Shown here in pieces: positions 22,312 to 32,312 of a DNA stretch of 64,000 nt (the stretch's first letter is position 1; each line of letters starts with the position of its first letter). A program made the translations under genes and the position numbers. The DNA is from Poriferisodalis sp026713105 (GTDB lineage: Bacteria; Actinomycetota; Acidimicrobiia; Acidimicrobiales; Poriferisodalaceae). The stretch spans positions 2,604,001 to 2,668,000 of the forward strand of contig OZ220472.1 in the NCBI GenBank assembly GCA_965115995.1. Direction: 5' to 3'. The notes under the pieces were generated by a model. That model made no database searches and was not told the DNA's origin. It worked only from the letters and a program-made list of their open reading frames with translations.

Positions 22312-25300
22312 TCAGTCGGGCGTGAAGCCGGTGCCTTCGTCGAAATTGAGTTCACGCGTGTTTTCGTCAACGTTGCGAATCACGTCTGCATCGAATCCGG
22401 TTGGATTGCGTACTTCGATCTCGACTCGAATGTCTACCGTCGCGTCAGGGTGACCGAGCACTCGTGTCAGCACGCCGTCACTAAGCCTGGTGAAGGACTG
22501 CGTCGGTCGAGAAGCGTCCAGCTTGACCGAGCCCCGGAACACCCGAAGCTCGCGCTGTGTGTCTTCACCCCTGCCTCGCGACCCGCCCGAATGATCATCC
22601 TCAGCCGCACCTCCGTCGGAATCGCCACCACCAATCGGCACCGTCGGCTCAGCATCAGCGTCGTCGGGCCCAGCATCGGCCTCGGCCGCTGCCTTTCTCG
22701 CGTCGCTCTTGTATTGCGCTTCGAGAAGGTCTGCCCGGACCACGAGCGTCGAAGGCGAGATCGCGCTTGCCAGTTCGCCCGGCGTGCTCAGGCCGACATA
22801 CCGGCCGGAGTCATCGTCGTAGGCAGCAGCGACGCCGAAGCCCTCGGTGCGCCACATGATGCCCTCTGGCCCAGATGAGACCGTGGCCAGCAGCACGTCT
22901 TGGTCACGCAGCCGCGGCAGATAGACGTATCGCGCCATGTCCTCCCAGAGCACAGACACCGGAAGGTGTCCGTCGGCCCAGCGCGACGCCAGCACGCCAT
23001 CGAGCTGCTGTCGCAGGATCACCGCCGGGAACTGAACGGCCAGCGTGCCGTCGTTCAGCAGCCGTCGGCCTGCCCGCTCGGCAATACTCGCTGCGGGCGC
23101 CGCTGGACCGCCGAAATCGCCCGCCCGAACAGACCCGCTGCCCGCCCCACGGTCGGCGCGGTCGGCATCGATCTTCACCGTTTCGAATTCGACGGCGTCC
23201 CGCGGTTCTCGCTGCTGCGGCACCAGCACATAGCGGTATGCCTCGACCACGCGCAGATCCGCCGCGTGGTCGGCTCGGTCACGCTGCGTCTTCGCCAAGT
23301 TCTTCTGCTGTGCGTCGAGGTTGAGTACCTCGTCTCGCTCGCAGATGCCGTCCCACGCCAAGAACTCGGCCGCCGCTTGTTCCAATCCCTCCACCGCACG
23401 CTGTTCCGCTGCCGCAAACACCAGCATGTTGCGGTACTGCCGAGGACCCGCTCCCCGTAGGTCGAGGATCTCCCGAGCAGACGCCAGCGCGGGAGAGTCC
23501 TCCGAGTTCACCGTCAAGGGAGCACTCGGCTCCAAGATCACCAGCCGCGCACGCGGTTCGTCGGCGACGTCTGCGGGACCAGCAGGCGCGATATGCAGGC
23601 CTGCGAACGGGCTGCTGCGCACACCGCGTGCCGCACCGTTGCGCAGCCGGCGGACGATCTCGGCCTGAATCTCGTGTCGTTCACCGTCCAACAGGTTCTG
23701 TATCTCGTCTCGTGCGGTGCGCGTGACGTTCTGCTGCCGATCGAACCAGTACCGGTCACGGTCGACGTAGAGGTACGGCGCCTCCGCGGCGATACGGCTC
23801 AGCGCGTCCGAGAAGGGCCCCGACGGATCGCCCGCGAAGGTGGAACCAAGACGTACTCGCCGCACGTCGAGTCCTTGGTTGGCGCTGCCCACCCGAGGCG
23901 TCGCTCCCACGAAGATCGTGCGGGCGACCCTGCGGGTGGCATGCAACGCCCCGAGGTGAGGCGTGCCACGGTCAATCTGTGTCGCATGCGAATCGTGCCC
24001 GTCGACGTCCGAGGAGATGACGGGGTGCCAGTAGTCGGTCAACCGGCCTGCAAGTTCATTCACTACACGGTCGTCGCCGAGCGGGATGGAGCACGGAAGA
24101 ATCAGGGGTGACTTGTCGTCGCTGGCCCAGAGCGAATCGATGGTCGCGGCCATCAGTCGCAGCACACCGCGTGTTCGCTGGAACCGGTCGATTGCCGACC
24201 AGTCCTGATACAGCCGATCGAAGACCTCCGGATGAATCGGATAAGCCGCCTTGATCCGCTCCACATAGGCGATCTCGGAGCACTCCGCGGGAAAGTCACT
24301 GCGGCGCGACCGGTACAACTGCCCGAAGGCTTCCGCTGTTGCATCGCGGTGCTCGAGGGCCTCTTCGCTGAGTGGCTCGAACAGTCGGCGTCGCACGATC
24401 TCGTAGCTCTCGTCCCCGCTTGCCGGCTGCCATGTCTCGGCAAGCCGGTTCGTGACATTCGTCAGCCGTCGCAGCGCCTCCCGACCGGCAGTGCCGCCGA
24501 TCTCCAAGCTGGACACACCGAAGTTCTCGTCGTCGGCGTCCGCTTCCTCGGAGGCGGGAATGGACACCACCACGAGCACGCCGTCGGTCGCCTTGGCCGC
24601 TTCGGAGAGCGTCTGAGCGAAGCTGAATTGTGAGTCGAAGCTGCCGCCGGGCAAGTCGGTGCGCTCGTACAGCTCGCGGGCGTGCGCAACCCACTCGTCG
24701 ATGAGGACCAGGCAGGGAGAGCACACCGTGAGCACATCGCGAATGGTGTCGCCTGGGTTGACCCGGTTGCGGTCGCTGTCGGCAAGCAGGTCGTAGGCTG
24801 CCCGCCCGCCGAGCTGCCAGGCGATCTCGCCCCAGATGGTGTTGACCTTGGTGCCGTCCGGCTTGCGGTGTATTTCGCCCGCACCGAATTGGTTGCCCAC
24901 AACGACGGCCCGATTCACTTGCGGCATCTCGTCGACGCCTGCTTCGCGGACGAGTTCAGCAAGCTCGGGCGACATCTGCGCAGCGTCCATGCCCGACATC
25001 AGGTGGTAGAGGGCGATGAGGCTGTGCGTCTTGCCGCCGCCGAAGTTGGTCTGACAGCTGATCACCGGCTGCCCACCCCGGCCCGTGACACGCTTGATCG
25101 CCAACGTCAGCAGATCGCGTAGTCCGACCGTCAGGTACGTGCGCTCGAAGAAGCGGCGTGCGTCGGAATACTCGTCGCTGCCCAGCCCTAGGCGGACCAT
25201 TTCAAGGTCGGCCGCGAACTCGGCAACGGTGAACTGTCCAGAATGGATGTCGTCGTGCGGGTGGATGACCTCGCGCCACGGTGCCAAGCCCCGCGGTGCC

Positions 25301-25785
25301 GCATCGAGAACGTTGAACACGGCGCTGGGCGCCTGGCCGGGCTCGGTGTCGTGGACGCGCTCATACTCGATGCGGTTGAGTTCTTGCAACGATGCCTCCA
25401 CCGCCGCTGCTTCCTGAGGTGCAACCGCCTCGATGAGGGTCACCATCGCGCTCAGCGTGTACTGCGTGTCATGCAGTCGAAATCGCTTGTTGTGCGCCCA
25501 GTCGTTCCGCTTGTCCCGCAGTGCGAACACGATGTTGCGTGCACTCCGCGGCAACTGCCGCTCGAACGTGCCTCGCCAGCAGTCAGCAATGGCCCGCAGC
25601 AGAAACGCCGGATCCTCAGTCGAGAACTCCGAGATCGCTGGCCGCGCCGTCGCCGCGAACCGAGCCGCCCAGTCCGCACCGCCGCTTTGCCCTAGCGACA
25701 TGTGCCGCTCTACAAACGGCCCGAGGCATCGCGCGAGAGTCTCGAACGCCTCCCCCACTCGCGCCCGATTGCTCATCTCTGCCAT
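22312..25785 (-). CDS. DUF499 ATPase with N-terminal Swt1-type HEPN domain
   Basis: A 1,157-residue protein, last gene of the six-gene operon. Residues 1-130 resemble the Swt1-like HEPN domain and contain RNDWAH near residues 92-97, an intact Rx4H HEPN RNase motif. Next comes the DUF499 AAA-like ATPase with Walker A FGGGKTHSLIALYHLMSG near 245-260 and an acidic Walker B-like LVLIDEWVAHAREL near 355. The C-terminal half is long and charged, with a Gly/Asp-rich linker (GGGDSDGGAAEDDHSGGSRGRG, near 1065-1090) and a small terminal domain. DUF499 proteins are found beside DUF1156 methylases in defence neighbourhoods. It starts 6 bp after the DUF1156 gene; a second ATG three codons in is an alternative start. 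Confidence 0.88.
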   Translation of the reverse strand: MAEMSNRARVGEAFETLARCLGPFVERHMSLGQSGGADWAARFAATARPAISEFSTEDPAFLLRAIADCWRGTFERQLPRSARNIVFALRDKRNDWAHNKRFRLHDTQYTLSAMVTLIEAVAPQEAAAVEASLQELNRIEYERVHDTEPGQAPSAVFNVLDAAPRGLAPWREVIHPHDDIHSGQFTVAEFAADLEMVRLGLGSDEYSDARRFFERTYLTVGLRDLLTLAIKRVTGRGGQPVISCQTNFGGGKTHSLIALYHLMSGMDAAQMSPELAELVREAGVDEMPQVNRAVVVGNQFGAGEIHRKPDGTKVNTIWGEIAWQLGGRAAYDLLADSDRNRVNPGDTIRDVLTVCSPCLVLIDEWVAHARELYERTDLPGGSFDSQFSFAQTLSEAAKATDGVLVVVSIPASEEADADDENFGVSSLEIGGTAGREALRRLTNVTNRLAETWQPASGDESYEIVRRRLFEPLSEEALEHRDATAEAFGQLYRSRRSDFPAECSEIAYVERIKAAYPIHPEVFDRLYQDWSAIDRFQRTRGVLRLMAATIDSLWASDDKSPLILPCSIPLGDDRVVNELAGRLTDYWHPVISSDVDGHDSHATQIDRGTPHLGALHATRRVARTIFVGATPRVGSANQGLDVRRVRLGSTFAGDPSGPFSDALSRIAAEAPYLYVDRDRYWFDRQQNVTRTARDEIQNLLDGERHEIQAEIVRRLRNGAARGVRSSPFAGLHIAPAGPADVADEPRARLVILEPSAPLTVNSEDSPALASAREILDLRGAGPRQYRNMLVFAAAEQRAVEGLEQAAAEFLAWDGICERDEVLNLDAQQKNLAKTQRDRADHAADLRVVEAYRYVLVPQQREPRDAVEFETVKIDADRADRGAGSGSVRAGDFGGPAAPAASIAERAGRRLLNDGTLAVQFPAVILRQQLDGVLASRWADGHLPVSVLWEDMARYVYLPRLRDQDVLLATVSSGPEGIMWRTEGFGVAAAYDDDSGRYVGLSTPGELASAISPSTLVVRADLLEAQYKSDARKAAAEADAGPDDADAEPTVPIGGGDSDGGAAEDDHSGGSRGRGEDTQRELRVFRGSVKLDASRPTQSFTRLSDGVLTRVLGHPDATVDIRVEIEVRNPTGFDADVIRNVDENTRELNFDEGTGFTPD

Positions 25786-25791
25786 GGTGGG

Positions 25792-28602
25792 TCAGCGTAG
25801 GGCGAGGGTGAGGTCGGAAGACTGGGCTTGGCGGGCGAGTTCGGGCCAAGAGGTGACGAGGGCGTTGTAGGCGAGCGCTTCGGACTGGGGGCCGGTGCGC
25901 TCGCAGATGTGGAAGAGGCGGTAGGCCAGATCGCGGGGTGCGTCGTCGCTGGCGCCGGCTGCTTGCAGCAGTGCCGCGGCGGCCTGCTCACCGCCGCCCA
26001 TCAGGGCGCGGCGCAAGTGCAGCGTGGTTTCCCACACGGTTCGACGCTTGTCGGTCACCGGATGCCACTGCTCGTCGAGTTCGTCCGCTTCCAGCAGCCG
26101 GCATCCGTTGCCCTGTTGCCACAAGATGCCTGCCTCCACCAGTCCGCCGATGGATGTGTTCTTGGCTTTGCAGAGCGTGTCGGCCTCCCCCGCCGGGCCG
26201 ATGCCGTGGCCGTGCTGCGCGTACCAGGCGAGCGCCCAGCGAGTGTCGGCGTCGAGGTCTCCCTCGTGTTCTTCGAGCACGGCGTCAAGCGCCCGATTGA
26301 TCTCAGCCAGTGCATCGCGCACCGTCATCGAGCTGCCGTCGGGCTCCACCACCCGGCTGTAGCGAGAGAACACCGCCATGCCGGGCCCGATCGACGACTG
26401 CGCGAGATCGACTGGGGCGATGTTTCCCGCTTGCAGCTCACGCAACGCCTCAGGCAGCTCCCGGCGCAGCGTCATCAGGAAATCGCGGCGGCTCACCACC
26501 GGCGCATCGGCTGGGCGGCGGCGGCACACCAAGATGATCGACGAGGCCAGCGCCGCCCGGCCCACCTCGCGCAGGCCGCCCGGCTGCTCGGTACGAACCG
26601 GCCAGGTCCGCACAATGGAGGCACCGCTCTCGAGCAGCCCTTCGAGCATCGTTTCCCAGCCCGTCGAAGCGGTGCCCGACGCGTCCGTCTCCGATTGCTT
26701 GAAGGCGTAGAAGATCGTCCACGGGAAGCGGTCGTCATGTGCATCGGCCATCGAGCCGAACGCATCTCGCAGACCGCGTTCGAAGAATGCCGCTGCTGCG
26801 TCCCAACCGTCGTGGCGGGCCGGTTCTGCAATCAGTTCGGGTTCCTTGGGCACCTTGAGCGTGCCGAACAGACCCGGCCAGACATCAGCGAGGCAGCGAC
26901 GAAGCCAGATGTAGAAGAAGTCGGACAGATCGGCGTAGGGAATGTTGTCGTAGTACGGCGGATCGGTGCAGACCACCACGGGGGCATCGGCGGCGGGTGT
27001 ACGGGCGTCTCGTTGTGCGCCGATGCCAGCGGGCGCGCCCGGCAATCGGCGCATCACCTCCACCAAGTAGTCAAGCTGGCCCAAGAAGTTTCCCGATGAT
27101 GTCGAGAAGGGGTTGCCCTCGGCATATACCCAGATCGTCGGCAGCGCGGGTCGTGCGAAGACTTGCTCAATCGTGTCGCGCCCCGGGTTCCAGAAGCACT
27201 GTGAGGACGTGCGGTTGGCGAGACGGCCGATGGACAGCGCCAAGTAGTGAGAGACCGCATCGGCGTATGCGACCGCACCGAGGCCGCCGTCGTTCAATCG
27301 CCGCGGGTCGTCGCCCAATCCCGCTGCCGTTGCCTCACGCGCCACTCGCTCGCGTACCTCGGGAAGCGCTTCGGTGAAAGCGCACAGCGTGGTCAGCTGG
27401 CGTGCCGTGAACAGGTCGGCCCATTCCGTCAGGCCATAGTTGGGAGTAGTCACAGCCCGGGGGTTGTGCGGAAGGCTGCCCAAGGGCGCATCGTCTGGAA
27501 CCGGCACCTGCGACGCTTCGACCTGAGCGCCGGTGGCCGCCACGTACGCACGGCCGCGCTCGCCTTCGGCCACCACGCACACGAGCTGTGAGCCGAGCCC
27601 GCCTGCCCGAGCTTGGGCTCTCACCTCGCTGAGCGGCACCGCCGTGCCGCACAGGAGACAGGTCGCCCCGCGGCGCGTCACGGTTCCCTGCTTCGGACAG
27701 CCGGCACCATGACGGACTACGAATCGCACTTTCCCGGTGGCGTTGGTCACCTCTGGCGCCAGCCACGCCTCGCGATTGCGGCGCCTCGACAGCGCGTACG
27801 AGTTGAGCAGCGGCATCGTGGCGCCGCACGCGGGATTGGGGCACGGCACTGTGCGCGCCCATAACCACGCGATCACGGTCGCCGTCTCGTCGCCCGGAAT
27901 GCCCACAGCCGGATACAGGCAACCGACGCGCTCGTGAGCGATGTCGCGCAGCACCCCGCCGTAGTAGCGGACGTCTTGGGACAATCCGGTGGCGCCCGGC
28001 CAGTCGCCGTCGAGGTTCAGCGTCTGGCGAAGTCGAGCTGCGGGTTGGGTCTTGGAGCCGGTCCCAGCCTGCCGGTCGTCGCTAGATTCCGAGTGCGCAA
28101 GGCGTTCGCTGATGGGAACGCGTCCGGCGAACTTGGGCGGTATCTCCACCAGCGCCTTGTTGATGAGGACGGCGACGGGGTTCAGGTCGCTGGCGTGTGC
28201 TGTCAAGCCGAGTCGCTGCGCTTCAAGCGGGATACTGCCGCCGCCGGCGAATGGGTCCATCACTACGGGCAGCGCTCCACCGCACGACGCAGCGATCTCG
28301 GCCCGAGCCCGGTCCAGCACCGTCTCGTCGTTCGTGTTCTTCCACTGCACGAGGTCGTCGATGATCTTGAACAGTTCCCGACGTCGCTCGTCCTGGGCTT
28401 CGGGGGTGGGGTACCGGTCGTGATGAGCGGAGGGGTCGTCGACCAGCTGCGCGAACAGCACGGCCCGGCACGCCGCCAGCGGTCGCCGGGCCCACCACAG
28501 GTGCAGCGTGGAAGGATGACCATGACGGATCGACTTCTCACGGGCCGAGGCCGTGTTGATCTCGTCGAGCGGCAACGCGACCTCGATGAGCTTCTTGGTC
28601 AC
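25792..28602 (-). CDS. DUF1156-containing DNA adenine methyltransferase
   Basis: A 936-residue protein from GTG 28600-28602, which overlaps the SNF2 gene's TGA (GTGA). The DUF1156 N-terminus reads KKLIEVALPLDEINTASARE, then GHPSTLHLWWARRPLAACRA. The SAM-binding motif I is VMDPFAGGGSIPLEAQRLG near residue 115, and the catalytic motif IV is DPPYYDNIPYADLSDFF near 545, both intact. Between them is a zinc-ribbon-like segment with paired cysteines (CPNPACG; CLLCG). It probably methylates the exocyclic amine of adenine (or N4 of cytosine) as the self mark or as part of a modification complex. It is too large for a simple orphan methylase. The genes on both sides are co-operonic. Confidence 0.9.
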   Translation of the reverse strand: MTKKLIEVALPLDEINTASAREKSIRHGHPSTLHLWWARRPLAACRAVLFAQLVDDPSAHHDRYPTPEAQDERRRELFKIIDDLVQWKNTNDETVLDRARAEIAASCGGALPVVMDPFAGGGSIPLEAQRLGLTAHASDLNPVAVLINKALVEIPPKFAGRVPISERLAHSESSDDRQAGTGSKTQPAARLRQTLNLDGDWPGATGLSQDVRYYGGVLRDIAHERVGCLYPAVGIPGDETATVIAWLWARTVPCPNPACGATMPLLNSYALSRRRNREAWLAPEVTNATGKVRFVVRHGAGCPKQGTVTRRGATCLLCGTAVPLSEVRAQARAGGLGSQLVCVVAEGERGRAYVAATGAQVEASQVPVPDDAPLGSLPHNPRAVTTPNYGLTEWADLFTARQLTTLCAFTEALPEVRERVAREATAAGLGDDPRRLNDGGLGAVAYADAVSHYLALSIGRLANRTSSQCFWNPGRDTIEQVFARPALPTIWVYAEGNPFSTSSGNFLGQLDYLVEVMRRLPGAPAGIGAQRDARTPAADAPVVVCTDPPYYDNIPYADLSDFFYIWLRRCLADVWPGLFGTLKVPKEPELIAEPARHDGWDAAAAFFERGLRDAFGSMADAHDDRFPWTIFYAFKQSETDASGTASTGWETMLEGLLESGASIVRTWPVRTEQPGGLREVGRAALASSIILVCRRRPADAPVVSRRDFLMTLRRELPEALRELQAGNIAPVDLAQSSIGPGMAVFSRYSRVVEPDGSSMTVRDALAEINRALDAVLEEHEGDLDADTRWALAWYAQHGHGIGPAGEADTLCKAKNTSIGGLVEAGILWQQGNGCRLLEADELDEQWHPVTDKRRTVWETTLHLRRALMGGGEQAAAALLQAAGASDDAPRDLAYRLFHICERTGPQSEALAYNALVTSWPELARQAQSSDLTLALR

Positions 28603-31600
28603 AGATCCGTCTCCTGGGTCCGAAGGGCGACGCCCGCAGGGTCGAAGCTGCGCGCCCACAACGACGCCCAGCTGAAGTTCACGCTGGTCACGTCGAACAG
28701 GTGGCTGTCGGCACCTACCTCCAGCGGTCCGGGTACGTAGCGCACGGCGGTGCTGGCATCAGGGCGAACTTCGACCAACGCGAGCACCCAGCGCTCTGGC
28801 TCGTTGAGGCTGGTGAGGATCTCGTTGCGGCTGACGGTGACGGTGGTGGCGCCGGTCTGGCGGCCCTTCACCTCCAAGTATCGGTAGCGGGTCACCGTTC
28901 CCTCGGCGCGACTGGAGCGGATGTCGAAGCCGGGATGGTTGGGTCGCTCGTCGTTCATGTCCACCGGGTCCCAGCCGGCGGCGCGTTCGGCCGCCAGCAC
29001 CGCCTCGACAGCCAGCCGCTCGGTCTCGCGTTTGGTGAGCTCGTCGCCGGTCGGCGCTTCCGCGGAAGACACTGCGCCGGGCATGAGTTCGGCCAGCAAG
29101 CCTGCTGGCACCACGAATGCGCCGCCGACCACTCGTGGCGGCAGCGCGCTTACAGATCGTTCTTGGTCCAGTGCTTCCAGCCGGGTCTTCAGTCGGTGCG
29201 CGTAGGCGTCGGCTCGCCGCTGGGCCGTGTCGACATTCATCTTGGGCACGCGTCCCGCGTCGGCGTCGAGTTGCAGTTGGGCGACCCGGTTGTCCCAGTA
29301 GTTGATCTCGTTCGTCAGGCGGCGATACACGGCCTCGCGGGTGCGCTGCACTCTGGCATCGGTGCGTGCGCGCACTGCGGCGAGGTGCTCTGGCGCCGAC
29401 ACGTTGATGGCGTGGTCCATGCCGAGCTTTTCCGCAGCGCGGCCGTCGCCACGCTGCTGGGCCAACAGTTGACCGACGGCGTCCTTCTCGGCGTCGAGCG
29501 CTGGGCGATAGTCGAGGTAGCGGGCGTGTGAGCTCGCCGACGGCTCTCCGGCAGCGGGAAGTTCCACGAACTCGAAGCGTCGGCTCACCACCGTGTGCGG
29601 GGCTGCGGCGCTGGGGCGGGCATCGGCCACTTCGTGCTCGAGCATCACCATCACCCGGGGCACGGTGCCGTGGTCTGCGTCATCGACGAGCACCGCCCCG
29701 CGCCGGATCTGGTCGCGGTGTCGTTCGAGCGTCAGATCGACTACGGCGTCGAGCAGCGGATGGCCGGTCGCCAGCAAGTCGGCGTCGGGCGCGCCTCGAA
29801 GTTCAGTCAGGTCTTTGTCGAAGGTGACGCGCGTGTAGCGCTCAAGCACTGAGGGCGCACCGCGAGCGGCCACCGCACGGCTCCTTTGCCGCACAGCCAG
29901 CGGCACGCGGGCGATCTGAAACCTGCCCGGCTCGATCTCGCGCATCGTGCCGCCCAGGTCGCCCAGCGCGGCATCGAAGAAGGCCTGGACGTAGTGCGGC
30001 TGAATTCGACGCAGTGCAGCCTTGTCCATGTCTTGGCGAATGCGGTCCACTTCGGAGTATCCGATGACCTCTGATGCGAGCACTGGGTCGGAGATGGCTG
30101 CGGCCATGCGAGCCGGCACTTCGGCGTCGATCACCTCATCGAGGCGGCGGCGAACCTCGGGCCGATCGCCATAGCGGATGGCTTCCAGCAGCAGGCTGCG
30201 CAGTTCCCGGCCGGAGAGCACTTCGCCGAGCACGTCGTACACCTGACCGTCGAAGGTCTCGCGCATCTGCTCGATCTTCTCCAGCAGGCGGACGTACACC
30301 TGTGCCTCGCGTGTCTCGTCGGCGACGAGGTTCCACATGTGGCACACCTCGGCCTGGCCGATGCGATGAACACGGCCGAACCGCTGCTCGATGCGGTTCG
30401 GGTTCCACGGCAGGTCGTAGTTGACCACCAAGTGCGCTTGTTGCAGGTTGATGCCCTCACCGGCGGCATCGGTGGCCACCAGCACCTCGACTTCGGAGTC
30501 CTGGGTGAAGCTGTGCTGGATGCGGCGACGCTCGTCGCGTCCGGTGCTGCCCGAGATAAACACCACCGCCTTGTCGGAGCCCAAGAAGGTGCGCAGCCGA
30601 TCGACGAGATAATTCAGCGTGTCACGGTGCTCGGTGAACACGATCAGCTTGCGGCGGTCTCCCGATGGAGTGTGCATCTCAGGGGCGTCGCTGAGCGTGC
30701 TGGAGAGTTGCGTCCACTTCGTGTCGGTGCCTTCGGCACGCAACGCGAAGGCGAGCTGCTCCAAGCTCGTGAGCGTGTCGATCTCTGACTCGAGCTCGGC
30801 GATCGTGGCGGCGGCAGTCGCTGCATCGACCACTTCGGCGTCGATCTCGGACTGCTCGTCTTCGTCGAGCTCGTCGTACGCGTCGTAGTCGACGGCCGTG
30901 CTGTCGTCACCGTCGGCCGCCAGCAGTCGTGACAGCCGCATCTGGCGGCCCGACATCCCCAGACGAGCAGCCCGAGCGGCTTGGCGTTCTTCCGCGACGC
31001 GGTTCTGCAGTCGGCGGCGCCGCCGTCGCAGCGACTGGTAGATGGCCTCGGGCGAGGACGCCAGGCGCCGCTGGAGCACGGTCAACGCGAAACCGACGGT
31101 GTTGCCACGACGGCCATCGCCGTCGTCGCGGATTCTGTCCGCTGCGTTCATCTGCTCGCGCACGTACGAGGTCACCTCGTCGTACAGCGCCATCTCTGAG
31201 TCGGACAGGTTGAATCGCACCGTCGAGGAGCGACGCTCGGGGAACAACGGGCGCCCCTCGAAGGTGAGCAGCCGTTCCTTGGTCATGCGGCGCATGAAGG
31301 CGGACGGGTCTGACGCATGAACGCCGTCGCGGAAGCGGCCTGCGAACTGGTCGCTGTCGAGCAGCGCGCAGAACAGCTGGAAGTCTTCTTCCTTGCCGTT
31401 GTGCGGTGTGGCGGTCATCAGCAGCAGGTGCTGGGTGGTCGCGCCAAGCAGTTCGCCGAGCTGGTAGCGCAGTGTCTTGCGGACTTCGTCGCCCCAGAAG
31501 TGGGCCGCCATACGGTGCGCCTCGTCGACGACCACCAAGTCCCATTCGGCCCGGCGCAGGTGCGCCTCGAGTTCCTCACGGCGACGGGCGATCTGGTCAA

Positions 31601-32312
31601 CGCGAGCGATCAGCAGCCGCTTGCGCTCGAAGACATCGACACTGCCGATCGCGTCGAGGTCGTCCTTGGTGACGATGTCGAAATGCAAGTTGAATTTGTC
31701 GCGCAATTCTTCTTGCCACTGTGCGGTCAGGTTGCCGGGCACCACCACCAGCGCTCGCTCGAGCGCTCCGCGCAGCATGAGCTCCTTCATGTAGAGGCCG
31801 GCCATGACGGTCTTGCCAGCGCCGGGGTCGTCGGCGAGCAGAAAACGCAGCGGCTGGCGAGGCAGCATGTGGCCGTACACCGCCTCGATCTGATGCGGCA
31901 GCGGCCGCACTCGGCTGGCGTCCAACGCCAGATACGGGTCGAACAGGTGCGCCAGGCGAATACGCCGAGCCTCGGCCGCCAGCCGAAACAGCCGACCGTC
32001 ACCGTCGAACGTGAAGGAGCCAGTGGCCTCCGGCGCCTCCAAGCGCAGCCGTGCTTCGTCCACACGGAACAGCACCCGCTCGCCCAACGACCCATCCGCC
32101 CGCCGATACGTCAGAGTGATCGCCTGCCTGCCATGCCACTGCACAGCCACCGCCGTGACCTCACCCCCCGGCTCCACCCCAATCACCCGCGCGCCCGCGC
32201 CGATGTCCTCCAGTTGCACGGCCATGGACTCGGATGCGCCGTTCCCGCCACTGGACATCGGTGTGCTGCTGACCGCCACCGGGCGATCGCTATTCGGGAT
32301 ACGATCGCTCAT
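28599..32312 (-). CDS. SNF2-family DNA helicase/translocase with DUF3883-like C-terminus
   Basis: A 1,237-residue superfamily-2 ATPase. Motif I is LADDPGAGKTVMAGLYMKEL near residue 160, motif II DEAHRM near 267, motif III MTATPHNGK, and motifs V-VI DAAGEGINLQ and RIEQRFGRVHRIGQ near 640. The extreme C-terminus (about 1125-1200) contains YRYLEVKGRQTGATTVTVSRNE, the DUF3883 pattern with an E-x-K core found in defence helicases. It should translocate on duplex DNA, perhaps to sense or unwind unmodified invader DNA. The ATG at 32310-32312 overlaps the stop of the GHKL gene (ATGA), and its own stop overlaps the DUF1156 start. DISARM DrmD is a comparable SNF2 protein, but DISARM partner genes are absent here. 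Confidence 0.93.
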   Translation of the reverse strand: MSDRIPNSDRPVAVSSTPMSSGGNGASESMAVQLEDIGAGARVIGVEPGGEVTAVAVQWHGRQAITLTYRRADGSLGERVLFRVDEARLRLEAPEATGSFTFDGDGRLFRLAAEARRIRLAHLFDPYLALDASRVRPLPHQIEAVYGHMLPRQPLRFLLADDPGAGKTVMAGLYMKELMLRGALERALVVVPGNLTAQWQEELRDKFNLHFDIVTKDDLDAIGSVDVFERKRLLIARVDQIARRREELEAHLRRAEWDLVVVDEAHRMAAHFWGDEVRKTLRYQLGELLGATTQHLLLMTATPHNGKEEDFQLFCALLDSDQFAGRFRDGVHASDPSAFMRRMTKERLLTFEGRPLFPERRSSTVRFNLSDSEMALYDEVTSYVREQMNAADRIRDDGDGRRGNTVGFALTVLQRRLASSPEAIYQSLRRRRRRLQNRVAEERQAARAARLGMSGRQMRLSRLLAADGDDSTAVDYDAYDELDEDEQSEIDAEVVDAATAAATIAELESEIDTLTSLEQLAFALRAEGTDTKWTQLSSTLSDAPEMHTPSGDRRKLIVFTEHRDTLNYLVDRLRTFLGSDKAVVFISGSTGRDERRRIQHSFTQDSEVEVLVATDAAGEGINLQQAHLVVNYDLPWNPNRIEQRFGRVHRIGQAEVCHMWNLVADETREAQVYVRLLEKIEQMRETFDGQVYDVLGEVLSGRELRSLLLEAIRYGDRPEVRRRLDEVIDAEVPARMAAAISDPVLASEVIGYSEVDRIRQDMDKAALRRIQPHYVQAFFDAALGDLGGTMREIEPGRFQIARVPLAVRQRSRAVAARGAPSVLERYTRVTFDKDLTELRGAPDADLLATGHPLLDAVVDLTLERHRDQIRRGAVLVDDADHGTVPRVMVMLEHEVADARPSAAAPHTVVSRRFEFVELPAAGEPSASSHARYLDYRPALDAEKDAVGQLLAQQRGDGRAAEKLGMDHAINVSAPEHLAAVRARTDARVQRTREAVYRRLTNEINYWDNRVAQLQLDADAGRVPKMNVDTAQRRADAYAHRLKTRLEALDQERSVSALPPRVVGGAFVVPAGLLAELMPGAVSSAEAPTGDELTKRETERLAVEAVLAAERAAGWDPVDMNDERPNHPGFDIRSSRAEGTVTRYRYLEVKGRQTGATTVTVSRNEILTSLNEPERWVLALVEVRPDASTAVRYVPGPLEVGADSHLFDVTSVNFSWASLWARSFDPAGVALRTQETDL

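Noticed and set aside
25828..27099. 423-codon plus-strand frame
   Set aside because: It is antisense to the DUF1156 methylase, which has clear DPFAGGGS and DPPY motifs.
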